From: Palsa-506 sp963786975
GTDB taxonomy: Bacteria; Actinomycetota; Actinomycetes; Streptosporangiales; Streptosporangiaceae
NCBI GenBank assembly: GCA_963786975.1
Contig: CAWBBE010000003.1
Location: 148,227 to 212,226, forward strand
Reading direction: 5' to 3'
DNA length: 64,000 nucleotides
The translations under genes were made by a program, and so were the position numbers. Below the pieces are notes generated by a model, which was not told the DNA's origin, made no database searches, and was given only the letters and a program-made list of their open reading frames with translations. Shown one piece after another: positions 17,246 to 30,804 of the stretch (its first letter is position 1; every line of letters starts with the position of its first letter).

Positions 17246-18082
17246 TCACCGGATCCGGAAGATCTCCCGGTTGCTGGCGAGCGGCCCGCTGGTCACGGTT
17301 GCGGTGTACATCCCGGCGGGCACCGCGGCCCTCGCCAGCCTGCAGCCAGGCGACGAGGTCCGGCGGTCCCAGGCAATTGACAGCACCGTGGGTACCCCCC
17401 TGACCAGGTCGGTGAAGAGCGATTTCCGGCCCTGGGGGCAGTCGGCCGAGCTCCAGACCCGGTCCCGGCCCGCCCGGATCACCAGCGCCAGGGACCTGGC
17501 GCCCACGTTGAAGGTGCAGGTCCTGCCTTTGGTGGATACCACGTCCACGTCGAATACCGGCCTGGCGTGCGCCGGGTAACTGACCTGGCTGGCGAACAGG
17601 CTGAGCACGACGTTGCCGCTGGCGCAGGCCCGCGGACTGCCGCGGCCGCGGCCATGCCGGGCCGGCCGGGCCGGCCCGGCCGGCCGCTTCGGCGGCGTGC
17701 GCCCCTTCGGCCGCGATGGCCGCCTGGCCTTGCGTCCCGGATGCGGGCCGGCCGCGCGATGGTGCTTTCCGGCCGGATGATGCCCGGCCGGCCCGGACGG
17801 CGTGGCAGACGGCGCGGCAGTCGGCGCCGCGGACGGCCGCCCGGCTGGCTGGCCGCCGCTCCCGGACGGCCGGCCACCGCTTCCGGCCGGCCGGTGCTGG
17901 TGGCCGGTGACCACGCTGGCGGCCGGCCTCATCGTTTTCACCCCGCCGATCGCCCCGGAGACCGACCAGGCCAGCAGCGCGAAGATCGCCAGGCCGCCGA
18001 CCAGGGCGAAGAACCGCCGCCGCCAGTAGGTAGCCGCCAGCCTCTCTTCCTTTTTCTTGTAACGGAAAGTAATATCCCCCAT
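17246..18082 (-). CDS. Membrane-anchored protein of unknown function with Pro/Ala/Gly-rich linker
   Basis: A 278-residue protein, not recognised. Residues 1-25 are basic and cytoplasmic (FRYKKKEERL), residues ~25-45 form one membrane helix (FFALVGGLAIFALLAWSV), ~50-150 is a low-complexity linker of Pro, Ala, Gly, His and Arg, and the last ~125 residues look like a compact extracytoplasmic domain starting NVVLSLFASQVSYP with two or three Cys that could form a disulfide. The start is ATG at 18082. It converges on disA with a gap of only seven bases and is divergent from mutY. Genes of this architecture commonly sit between disA and mutY in actinomycetes. Confidence 0.75.
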   Translation of the reverse strand: MGDITFRYKKKEERLAATYWRRRFFALVGGLAIFALLAWSVSGAIGGVKTMRPAASVVTGHQHRPAGSGGRPSGSGGQPAGRPSAAPTAAPSATPSGPAGHHPAGKHHRAAGPHPGRKARRPSRPKGRTPPKRPAGPARPARHGRGRGSPRACASGNVVLSLFASQVSYPAHARPVFDVDVVSTKGRTCTFNVGARSLALVIRAGRDRVWSSADCPQGRKSLFTDLVRGVPTVLSIAWDRRTSSPGCRLARAAVPAGMYTATVTSGPLASNREIFRIR

Positions 18083-18221
18083 GCCCTGAGTATGCAAGAG
18101 CCGTACCTTCGCCAGACGCCGACCCGCCGGCCCCTTGCCATGGCATTACCGCAGGTCGCAGTACTTGCGCGGGATGCCAGTTTCGGTCCGGCCCGGTGGC
18201 TGTGCCAGGATCGGCCCCGTC

Positions 18222-19106
18222 ATGGAGAACGGGTACCTGGCGCCGGTGCTGAGCTGGTACGCCTCGCATGCGCGGGAACTCCCCTGGCGGCAGCCCGGCG
18301 CGTCGCCCTGGGCAATCCTGGTCAGCGAGGTCATGCTGCAGCAGACGCCGGTGGCGCGCGTGCTGCCCGCCTACCACGCATGGCTGGCCCGCTGGCCGAC
18401 CCCGCGGTCGCTGGCCCGGTGCGCGCCGGGCGAGGCGGTGCGGCAATGGGGCCGGCTTGGCTACCCGCGCCGCGCGCTCCGGCTGCATGCCGCCGCCCGG
18501 ATCATCACCGAGCAGCACGCGGGCCGGGTGCCGGCCGACCTGCCCGCGCTGGCAGCGCTGCCCGGCATCGGCGGCTACACCGCCGCCGCGGTCGCCAGCT
18601 TCGCCTTCGGGCAGCGGCACGCGGTGCTCGACACGAACGTCCGCCGGGTGCTCGCCCGGCTGGTGCGCGGCCAGGAGTTCCCGCCGCGCGCCACGTCCGC
18701 GGCCGAGACCAGGCTGGCCGAGGCGCTGCTGCCGGCCGGGTGCCGGGAAGCGGCCCGCTGGTCGGTCGCCGTGATGGAACTCGGCGCGCTGGTCTGCACC
18801 GCGGCGCGGCCGCGGTGCGCAAGCTGCCCGCTCGCGCCGGAATGCGCCTGGCGGCGGGCAGGCAGCCCGCCGGGCGCCAGGTCGCCCGCCGCGGCACGCT
18901 ACGAGGGCAGCGACCGGCAGTGCCGTGGCAGCCTGCTGCGGGTGATCCGCGACGCCGCCCGGCCGGTGCAGCCAGCTCAGCTCGACGCGGCCTGGCCTGA
19001 CCAGCAACAGCGGGCCCGTGCCCTCGACGGGCTGGTGGCCGACGGCCTGGCCGAGCCGCTGCCGGACGGCCGGTTCGCGCTGCCCGGCTGGCTGCCTGGC
19101 AGCTAG
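18222..19106 (+). CDS. mutY: A/G-specific adenine DNA glycosylase
   Basis: Removes adenine opposite 8-oxoguanine. The 294-residue protein has the catalytic Glu36 in SEVMLQQTPV, the helix-hairpin-helix LPGIGGYTAAA (~112), catalytic Asp ~137 in VLDTNVRR, and a complete 4Fe-4S cluster loop with Cys 192, 199, 202 and 208 (C-x6-C-x2-C-x5-C). The C-terminal NUDIX-like 8-oxoG recognition domain of E. coli MutY is reduced to about 80 residues, as in other actinomycetes. I chose the ATG at 18222; the frame is open back to 18135. A strong hairpin separates it from the convergent clpC. Confidence 0.93.
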   Translation: MENGYLAPVLSWYASHARELPWRQPGASPWAILVSEVMLQQTPVARVLPAYHAWLARWPTPRSLARCAPGEAVRQWGRLGYPRRALRLHAAARIITEQHAGRVPADLPALAALPGIGGYTAAAVASFAFGQRHAVLDTNVRRVLARLVRGQEFPPRATSAAETRLAEALLPAGCREAARWSVAVMELGALVCTAARPRCASCPLAPECAWRRAGSPPGARSPAAARYEGSDRQCRGSLLRVIRDAARPVQPAQLDAAWPDQQQRARALDGLVADGLAEPLPDGRFALPGWLPGS

Positions 19107-19116
19107 CCGCATACTC

Positions 19117-19149
19117 AGCCGGCCCGCACCCGGTGGGTGCGGGCCGGCT
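19117..19149. terminator. Bidirectional hairpin terminator between mutY and clpC
   Basis: AGCCGGCCCGCACCC at 19117-19131 is followed by loop GGT and its exact reverse complement at 19135-19149, a perfect 15-bp stem, with CATAC/GTATG able to extend it outside. It lies 10 bp after the mutY stop and about 25 bp after the inferred clpC stop, as expected for a shared terminator, although no T-run follows. Confidence 0.8.
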
Positions 19150-19174
19150 GCGTATGTGCTGGCGGCGGCTGGTG

Positions 19175-21711
<2,537 letters not shown>

Positions 21712-21789
21712 CTCGTCGCTCCCTCACAGAGCGGTCGGGGGGCAATCTGCGTTGCCCCGTCCTTCCGCATGCTAGCCCGCGCGCCGGAC

Positions 21790-21828
21790 GACGTTACCCG
21801 TGCGACGTTACCCATGCGATATGTCGCA
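21790..21828. promoter_or_regulatory. Tandem 14-bp repeat and palindrome upstream of clpC
   Basis: GACGTTACCCGTGC at 21790-21803 is followed directly by GACGTTACCCATGC at 21804-21817 (one mismatch), and the second copy runs into TGCGATATGTCGCA at 21815-21828, which has 5-bp inverted arms. The patch is 80-115 bp before the clpC ATG and is more AT-rich than its surroundings. In other actinomycetes clpC is controlled by regulators such as ClgR; this does not clearly match the published ClgR pattern, so the binding factor is open. Confidence 0.35.
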
Positions 21829-21933
21829 CATGTAAAACGTTCCCCGGACGCGAGGCGTTCACCCCCATCCAACCTAGGGCACCCTGCGAGGTGTTCCCGG
21901 GTACGCCGCGAGCGAACGCGGCCTCCGGGATCC

Positions 21934-21978
21934 GTCAGCGGCGCGCCGCGCGCACCTGACGCGCGGCGCGCCGCTGAC
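21934..21978 (-). terminator. Strong hairpin terminator downstream of lsr2
   Basis: GTCAGCGGCGCGCCGCGCG at 21934-21952 and its exact reverse complement at 21960-21978 form a 19-bp perfect stem with a seven-base loop (CACCTGA). It lies about 80 bp beyond the lsr2 stop codon and upstream of the clpC promoter patch, so it would insulate clpC from lsr2 transcription. The rest of the 21712-22058 gap holds no gene that I can support. Confidence 0.75.
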
Positions 21979-22058
21979 TGGAACTGCGCTGCGAGCGATC
22001 AGCGGGCCGGGGCGGCAGCGGCCGGCGCTGGCCGGACGCGCCATCCCCCGGCACGCTG

Positions 22059-22391
22059 CTAGTGAGCGGCCTCGTACTCCTGAATGATCGTCGCCGGGAT
22101 GCGGCCGCGCTCGCTTACCTTGTGGCCGCGCTGCCGGGCCCAGGCCCGGATCTCGGCGCTCCGCTCCCGGCCGGGGCCGGTGCGCGCCCGGCGCCGCCGG
22201 CCGCCAGTGCCAGCGCGCCTTGCGTGCCCGGTGTATGCGCCGAACTTGTCATGCAGTTCCTTGGCGTGCGCAGTGCACACGTCGATCTCGTACGCAGTTC
22301 CCTCAAAGGAGAACGAAACTGTCTCCTTACTCTCGACCTCGCCATCGTGGGGAAGGTCGCAGACGACCGTCGTCGTAATCTTCCTTGCCAT
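22059..22391 (-). CDS. lsr2: Lsr2 family nucleoid-associated protein
   Basis: H-NS-like protein of actinobacteria that bridges DNA and silences AT-rich, often foreign, genes. The 110-residue product starts MARKITTTVVCDLPHDG, with the N-terminal dimerisation strands up to ~60, a basic Gly/Arg-rich linker, and the C-terminal DNA-binding domain with IRAWARQRGHKVSERGRIPATI, where the Arg-Gly-Arg inserts in the minor groove. The ATG at 22391 is the right start although the frame opens further upstream. Its own promoter region is conspicuously AT-rich, which would suit autoregulation. Confidence 0.95.
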   Translation of the reverse strand: MARKITTTVVCDLPHDGEVESKETVSFSFEGTAYEIDVCTAHAKELHDKFGAYTGHARRAGTGGRRRRARTGPGRERSAEIRAWARQRGHKVSERGRIPATIIQEYEAAH

Positions 22392-22436
22392 GAGATCCAG
22401 CCCTTCCGCTGCAGCCAGCATTTTAGGTTTGCCAAA

Positions 22437-22464
22437 CATATACCAGAACCGTTGCATCTGACAA
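22437..22464 (-). promoter_or_regulatory. Sigma-70-type promoter of lsr2
   Basis: On the minus strand TTGTCA (complement of 22459-22464) is followed after 16 bp by TATATG (complement of 22437-22442), about 45 bp before the lsr2 ATG. Both hexamers are close to the housekeeping consensus and lie in the most AT-rich stretch nearby. Confidence 0.5.
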
Positions 22465-22605
22465 TTCAGGTTACCGCGATTCGCGCCGCGAGTTGCGACT
22501 AGTGCGTGAATGACGGCATTCTGGAAGGTAGCAGTAACTCTCCGTAATCAGCGTCTGAGCCGCCTAGACAATGCCTGCGAAGCCGACTCTCTGGCCCGGC
22601 ACATA

Positions 22606-22860
22606 CTACTGACGAGGCCGGCAACCATCCTGCCCAGTTTCCGCCTGCTCGTCATTGGCAGCGTCAGCATCGGGCGACGCAGCATGCGCACCGATTCCGG
22701 GATCGAAGATCTGGTCGTCGGCCGAAATATCGGAAGACGGCGGTGCATCGGCGGCGCGCCGGCGAGTACCCATCTCATGCCGCAGGAACGCCCAGATGGC
22801 GATCAGCAAAGCAGCGCAGACAACAAGCGGCGGAGTGAGCACGGCCAGGTCACTGAGCAT
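22606..22860 (-). CDS. Small single-pass membrane protein, unknown function
   Basis: An 84-residue frame with one membrane helix at the N-terminus (VLTPPLVVCAALLIAIWAFL), the basic stop-transfer RHEMGTRRR, then an acidic, disordered cytoplasmic tail rich in Asp and Ala. GGAGGA lies eight bases before the ATG at 22860, which makes this start better than the in-frame one at 22878. The family is not recognised. It is transcribed away from the EndoQ-helicase gene and toward lsr2. Confidence 0.6.
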   Translation of the reverse strand: MLSDLAVLTPPLVVCAALLIAIWAFLRHEMGTRRRAADAPPSSDISADDQIFDPGIGAHAASPDADAANDEQAETGQDGCRPRQ

Positions 22861-23009
22861 AGCGTCGTCCTCCGTCAAGGCCGTCTGGCCAGGCTACGGC
22901 GGCGGCGTCCGCGGCGCCAGGCGGCAACTCTCTTCGCATTGTCACGCATCGGCCTGGCCGCGGTCACGCTGGGGAGCCTCCCGGAACGGCGCATCCGGCC
23001 CCGCCGGTC

Positions 23010-26178
<3,169 letters not shown>

Positions 26179-26391
26179 TGCGGGCCGGCCTGTTCTCGCT
26201 GGTAATTCACTGGATCCCGACATCGTGTTACGAAGCAATTACGTAGTGCCGCAGAGCCGCCGCTCGACGGCCCGCCGCATGGCGAATCACATTCAGATCA
26301 CGCCGGCCGCGCAGTCCTGGTTATCCGCATCGTGACCTGCGCAGACATGACTTTCCCTAATGCCGCCTGCGGGCCGGGGAGTATAACAGCA
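26179..26391. other. Intergenic stretch before the riboswitch, no gene seen
   Basis: This part of the 366-bp gap between the helicase and the NlpC/P60 gene has no supported coding frame. It is more AT-rich than its surroundings (for example around 26225-26245 and 26340-26390) and probably contains the promoter for the leader RNA; I could not settle on -35 and -10 boxes. Confidence 0.5.
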
Positions 26392-26530
26392 CGGCCGTTA
26401 CCGGCAGTGGGGTAAAACCTGCAACAGCTGACTCAGCGGCAAAGTCCAAAACTTCTGTCGTTTTGGTTCGCGGCGGGTCTTGCTTCGATTAGTCTCCGAA
26501 CCCGTCAGCTAACCCGGTAGGCGGCCCAGG
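26392..26530 (+). ncRNA. Candidate c-di-AMP (ydaO/yuaA) riboswitch
   Basis: The leader of the NlpC/P60 gene contains GGGGTAAAACC (near 26409), a CCAAAAC/GTTTTGG hairpin (26446-26466), and at 26496-26524 the block CCGAACCCGTCAGCTAACCC followed by GGTAGGCGG. That block is the highly conserved 3' end of ydaO-class riboswitches as they appear before actinobacterial cell-wall hydrolase genes. The class binds c-di-AMP and usually turns expression off. The ribosome binding site (AGGAGAGGAGA) follows immediately. The 5' boundary is approximate and I could not fold the RNA. Confidence 0.68.
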
Positions 26531-26544
26531 AGAGGAGACTCCAC

Positions 26545-27555
26545 GTGCAGCGCTTGCCCGCCAGCAGGTCACGCCGGGCATGGGGCCGCACTGCGATGCT
26601 GGCCGGGATGGCCACGCTGGCCAGTTTCGCGCTGCCGGCCGTCTCCGCCAGCGCGGCGCCCGTGGGCACGCCAGCCAGCCTGAAAGCGCTGCTGGCCAGG
26701 GCCACCAGGCTGGCCAACCAGATCGACAGCCTGAGCGAGCAGTATGACGGGCTCAAAATCCAGCTCACCGAGGCGAAGACCGAGGCCAGGATCGCCAGCG
26801 AGGCCGCCCGCAGGGACGCCAGGCAGCTGAGCGCCGGCCAGGCCGCGGTCGGCCAGATCGCCGCCCAGGGCTATATGAACGGCAGCTTCGACCCGGCCCT
26901 GCAGCTACTGCAAAGCAGCGACCCGCAGGCATTCGCCAACCGGGCGTCGATCATGCTCCAGATCCAGCGGGAGGACGGCGACAAGGTCACCGACCTGGCC
27001 TCGGCCGAGGCTGCCGCCGAGCGGGCCCGGCTGACCGCGCAGCAGGAGGCCGGTAAGGCCGCCGTGCTCGCCGCCCAGATGAACACCAGGGTGCAGGCGA
27101 TCCAGCGCCGTGAGAACGTGCTGAATAGCACGGCATTCGCCCAGGCCATGGATGTCTTCAAGCAGACCGGCAAGTATCCCGACGTCAAGATCCCCGATGG
27201 TAATTCGATCGGCCTGCAGGCGCTTAGGTGGGCGCTGACGAAACGCGGTGACCCTTATGTCTGGGGCGGCAGCGGGCCGGATGTATTCGACTGCTCCGGG
27301 CTCGTCATGTGGGCTTATGCCCAGGTCGGGATCAGCCTGCCGCATTTCACCGGGCTGCAGTGGAACTCGGGCGTGCATGTCTCGCGGAGCCAGCTGGAAC
27401 CGGGCGACCTGGTGTTCTTCTTCCCCGACATCAGCCACGTCGGCCTGTACGTCGGCGACGGGCTCATGCTGGACGCGCCGCAGACCGGGGAGGACGTGCA
27501 GATCCAGCCGATCTTCTGGAGCGACTACGTGGGGGCGGTGCGGATCGTCGGCTGA
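26545..27555 (+). CDS. Secreted NlpC/P60 (C40) peptidoglycan endopeptidase
   Basis: A 336-residue cell-wall hydrolase that cuts peptide stems. It has a basic N-terminus and signal peptide (hydrophobic ~18-35, cleavage near ASAAP), a coiled-coil region ~45-190 like RipA/CwlO-type hydrolases, and a C-terminal NlpC/P60 domain with the catalytic Cys in DCSGL (~250), the His in ISHVGLY (~297) and a distal polar residue. The GTG at 26545 follows AGGAGAGGAG. The gene is preceded by a candidate c-di-AMP riboswitch, so its expression is probably tied to c-di-AMP made by DisA. Confidence 0.93.
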   Translation: MQRLPASRSRRAWGRTAMLAGMATLASFALPAVSASAAPVGTPASLKALLARATRLANQIDSLSEQYDGLKIQLTEAKTEARIASEAARRDARQLSAGQAAVGQIAAQGYMNGSFDPALQLLQSSDPQAFANRASIMLQIQREDGDKVTDLASAEAAAERARLTAQQEAGKAAVLAAQMNTRVQAIQRRENVLNSTAFAQAMDVFKQTGKYPDVKIPDGNSIGLQALRWALTKRGDPYVWGGSGPDVFDCSGLVMWAYAQVGISLPHFTGLQWNSGVHVSRSQLEPGDLVFFFPDISHVGLYVGDGLMLDAPQTGEDVQIQPIFWSDYVGAVRIVG

Positions 27556-27576
27556 CCTGTTCCCGCCCGCCCGGCC

Positions 27577-29094
27577 CTATTCTGGCCGGACGATCGGGAA
27601 CAGGATCGTCTCCCGGATGCTCGCGCCGGTGAGCATGATCAGCAGCCGGTCGGTCCCCATCCCCATCCCGCCGGTCGGCGGCAGGCCGTATTCCAGCGCC
27701 CGCAGGAAATCCTCGTCCAGTCGCATGGCCTCCGCATCGCCGCCGGCCGCCAGCCGGGACTGGGCGGTGAAGCGGGCCCGCTGCTCGGCCGGATCGGCGA
27801 GTTCCGAGTAGGCGGTCCCGATCTCCGCGCCGAACGCCACCAGGTCCCACTTCTCGGCGAGCCGGGGGTCATCGCGGTGCGCCCTGGTGAGCGGGGCCAC
27901 CTCGATCGGGAAGTCCCGGTAGAACGTGGGCCGCACGGTACGGCGCTCGGCCAGGTGCTCGTACATCTCCAGCAGCACCTGGCCACGGTTCCAGCCGGCC
28001 TCCAGGTGGATGTCCGCGCGGGCGGCCAGCTTGCGCAGTCGCTCCTCGCTGGTGTCCGGCGTGACCTCCTCGCCGAGCGCCTCGGACACGGCCTCGTGCA
28101 CCGTCTTGTGCTGCCACTCCCCGCCAATGTCGTGCTCGGAGCCATCGGGCCTGCGCAGCACGGTGCCGCCGAGCGCGTCCCGCGCCGCCGCCTGGATCAG
28201 CTCCCTGGTCAGCGTCGCCATCGAGTTGTAGTCGGCGTAGGCCTCGTACAGCTCAAGCATGGTGAACTCGGGGTTGTGCGTGCCGTCCGCGCCCTCGTTA
28301 CGGAAGATGCGGCCGATCTCGTAGACCTTCTCGATGCCGCCGACGACAAGCCGCTTGAGGTAGAGCTCCAGCGCGATCCGCAGGTACAGATCCAGGTCAT
28401 AGGCGTTGATATGGGTGACGAACGGCCGCGCATTCGCGCCGCCGTGCACCACCTGCAGCACCGGCGTCTCTGCCTCAAGGAAGCCGCGCCGGTGCAGTTC
28501 CTCGCGCAGCGACCTGGTGACGGCGGCGCGCAGCCCGGCCATCCGCCGCGCCTCCGGGTTGACGATCAGGTCCAGGTAGCGCTGCCGTACCCGCGAACCC
28601 GGGTCAGCCAGGCCAGCGTGCTTGTCCGGCAGCGGCCGGATCGCCTTGGCGGTGATCGCGAACGAGTCAGCGAGCACTGATAGCTCACCACGGCGGGACG
28701 AGATGACCTCGCCGGTCACCCCGACGTGATCGCCGAGATCCACGTCCCGCTTCCAGGCGGCCAGCGCTTCCTCGCCGACCCGGTCCAGCGAGATCATCAC
28801 CTGCAGCTCGCCGGTGCCGTCCCGGACGGTGGCGAAGCACAGCTTGCCGCTGGTCCGGGACAGCATCACCCGGCCGGCGATGCCGACCCGCTGCCCCGTC
28901 GCCGCGCCCGGCGCCAGGCCGCCGAACCGGTCCCGCACCTCGGCGATGGCCGCGGTGCGCGGGTATCCGACCGGGTAGGGGTCGCCGCCGGCCGCGCGGA
29001 TCGCGTCGAGCTTCGCCAGCCGCACCTGCATCTGCTCCGGCAGGTCACTGCCCCGTTCGCCAGCCGGCCCGGGCCTGGCCTGATCCGCTGTCAT
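27577..29094 (-). CDS. lysS: Lysyl-tRNA synthetase, class II
   Basis: Charges tRNA(Lys). The 505-residue protein has an OB-fold anticodon-binding domain (residues ~60-180, with IAGRVMLSRTSGKLCFATVRDG), then the class II catalytic core with motif 2 FRNEGADGTHNPEFTMLE and motif 3 GMGMGTDRLLIMLTG. Length and order match standard bacterial LysS. It lies 13 bp downstream of coaX on the same strand, the last gene of the long pantothenate/folate block, and converges on the NlpC/P60 gene with a 21-bp gap. Confidence 0.97.
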   Translation of the reverse strand: MTADQARPGPAGERGSDLPEQMQVRLAKLDAIRAAGGDPYPVGYPRTAAIAEVRDRFGGLAPGAATGQRVGIAGRVMLSRTSGKLCFATVRDGTGELQVMISLDRVGEEALAAWKRDVDLGDHVGVTGEVISSRRGELSVLADSFAITAKAIRPLPDKHAGLADPGSRVRQRYLDLIVNPEARRMAGLRAAVTRSLREELHRRGFLEAETPVLQVVHGGANARPFVTHINAYDLDLYLRIALELYLKRLVVGGIEKVYEIGRIFRNEGADGTHNPEFTMLELYEAYADYNSMATLTRELIQAAARDALGGTVLRRPDGSEHDIGGEWQHKTVHEAVSEALGEEVTPDTSEERLRKLAARADIHLEAGWNRGQVLLEMYEHLAERRTVRPTFYRDFPIEVAPLTRAHRDDPRLAEKWDLVAFGAEIGTAYSELADPAEQRARFTAQSRLAAGGDAEAMRLDEDFLRALEYGLPPTGGMGMGTDRLLIMLTGASIRETILFPIVRPE

Positions 29095-29107
29095 CTGCCC
29101 GAGATTA

Positions 29108-29899
29108 CTAGCCGTCCGCGGTATTGCGGTCGAAGGCCAGCCGCAGCCCGATCAGCGTCAGCCACGGCTCGTAGGCGTCGATCAGCCCGACCTCGTCGAT
29201 GACCAGGGGCGCCAGGCCGCCGGTGGCGATGATCGTGACCGAGTCAGGGTCGCCCGGGGCGAGCTCCCGTGCCATTCGCCGCGCGATGCCCTCGATCTGC
29301 CCGGCGAAGCCGAAGATGATCCCGGACTGCAGGGCCTCGACCGTGTTCCGGCCGATGACCCGGTTCGGGCGGGCCAGCTCCACCTTGAGCAGCTGCGCCG
29401 CCCGCCGGGAGAGCGCGTCAACCGAAATCTCGATGCCCGGCGCGAGCGCGCCGCCGACGAATTCGCCGCGCGCGCTCACCGCGTCGAAGTTGGTCGACGT
29501 GCCGAAGTCGACGACGATGGCCGGGCCGCCGTACAGGTGCGTGGCGGCGGCGGCATTCATGATCCGGTCGCTGCCGACCTCCTTCGGATTGTCCATCCGC
29601 ACCGGCACCCCGGTCTTCACGCCGGGCTCCACGATGACGGCTGGGAGGCTGGCGTAGTGCCGGCCGAACATCTCCCGCATCTCATGCAGAACAGACGGCA
29701 CCGTGGAGCACAGCGCGATGCCGGTCAGGTCTGGCTCCTTGGGCAGGGTGCATTGCGCCAGCAGTCCCTGCAGGATGACGGCGAGCTCGTCCGCGGTCCG
29801 GTCCGGGACGGTGGCGATGCGCCAGTGCTCGACGACCTCATCGCCATCGAAGATGCCGAGCACCGTATTGGTGTTGCCCACGTCGATCGCCAGCAGCAC
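29108..29899 (-). CDS. coaX: Type III pantothenate kinase
   Basis: Phosphorylates pantothenate in the first step of CoA synthesis. The 263-residue product has the ASKHA-fold signatures of CoaX: AIDVGNTNTVLGIFDG at the N-terminus, GVKTGVPVRMDNPKEVGSDRI in the centre and DFGTSTNFDAVS. It starts with GTG at 29899, twelve bases after the corrected panC stop, so pantothenate synthesis and phosphorylation are cotranscribed. No panD lies between them in this genome, unlike some actinomycetes. Confidence 0.96.
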   Translation of the reverse strand: MLLAIDVGNTNTVLGIFDGDEVVEHWRIATVPDRTADELAVILQGLLAQCTLPKEPDLTGIALCSTVPSVLHEMREMFGRHYASLPAVIVEPGVKTGVPVRMDNPKEVGSDRIMNAAAATHLYGGPAIVVDFGTSTNFDAVSARGEFVGGALAPGIEISVDALSRRAAQLLKVELARPNRVIGRNTVEALQSGIIFGFAGQIEGIARRMARELAPGDPDSVTIIATGGLAPLVIDEVGLIDAYEPWLTLIGLRLAFDRNTADG

Positions 29900-29911
29900 G
29901 GCGACCTCACC

Positions 29912-30804
29912 TCATCTTCCCTGGCCGGGCTGGTCAGACCCGGGGGCGCCGATCAGCAGCGGCACGTTGTCGATCAGCCTGGTGGATCCGGCTGTGCCGG
30001 CCACCAGCAGGATGGCCGGCCCCGGTAGTCGTCGGCCGCGTCGCCGAACGTAGCCGGATCGACCAGGGCCAGGTAGTCGGCCAGCAGGGGCGGATCTGCG
30101 GTGGCGGCCAGGTTGAGCTCCGCCTGCGCGGCGGCCAGGATCCCGGCCCGGCCGTCCGCGGCGTGCGCCCGGCCGGCCGCCAGCGCGCGGGACAGCGTCA
30201 GCGCCGTTGCCCGCTGCGGGCCGGACAGGTAAGCGTTCCGGCTGGATACCGCCAGGCCGCCGGAATCCCGGACGGTGGGCACGGCCGCGATCACCACTCC
30301 GAGGTCGAGATCGGCGGTCATCCGCCGGACCAGCGCGAGCTGCTGCGCGTCCTTCTCGCCGAAGACCGCCACGTCGGGCCTGACCAGCTGGAATAGCTTG
30401 AGCACTACGGTCAGCACGCCGTTGAAGAATCCCGGCCTGGATTTTCCCTCGAGCAGCCGGCCCATCATCCCCGGATCGACGGTGATCATGGGCTGCACCG
30501 GGTAAATCTGCCCGTGGTCCGGCGCGAAGACTACCGCCGCGCCCTCTTCCGCGCAGACGGCCACATCCCGGTCCAGGGCCCGCGGGTAGCGGCCGAAGTC
30601 CTCGCCCGGCCCGAACTGCAGCGGGTTGACGAAGATGGAGACCACGACCGTCCCGGCGGGCCCCGATATCTGCCTGGCCCGGCGGAGCAGCGCCCGGTGG
30701 CCGTCGTGCAGCGCGCCCATGGTCGGCACCAGCACCACCGGGCCGGGCAGGCCGCCGCGCAGCACCGCGAGGCTGTCCCTGGTCCGGGCCAGGACGGGCG
30801 TCAT
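29912..30804 (-). CDS. panC: Pantoate-beta-alanine ligase (frameshift near the C-terminus)
   Basis: Condenses pantoate and beta-alanine using ATP. Visible are PTMGALHDGHRALLRRA (HIGH-like nucleotide motif), FVNPLQFGPGEDFGRYPR, and SSRNAYLSGPQR. As sequenced the frame ends at 29974 in a non-homologous tail after DDYRG. One missing C in a CCC run near 30022 restores PAILLVAGTAGSTRLIDN and a TGA at 29912, giving a normal ~297 residues and leaving only 12 bp to coaX. The start ATG overlaps the upstream DUF2520 gene stop by four bases. I regard the gene as intact with a sequence error. Confidence 0.92.
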
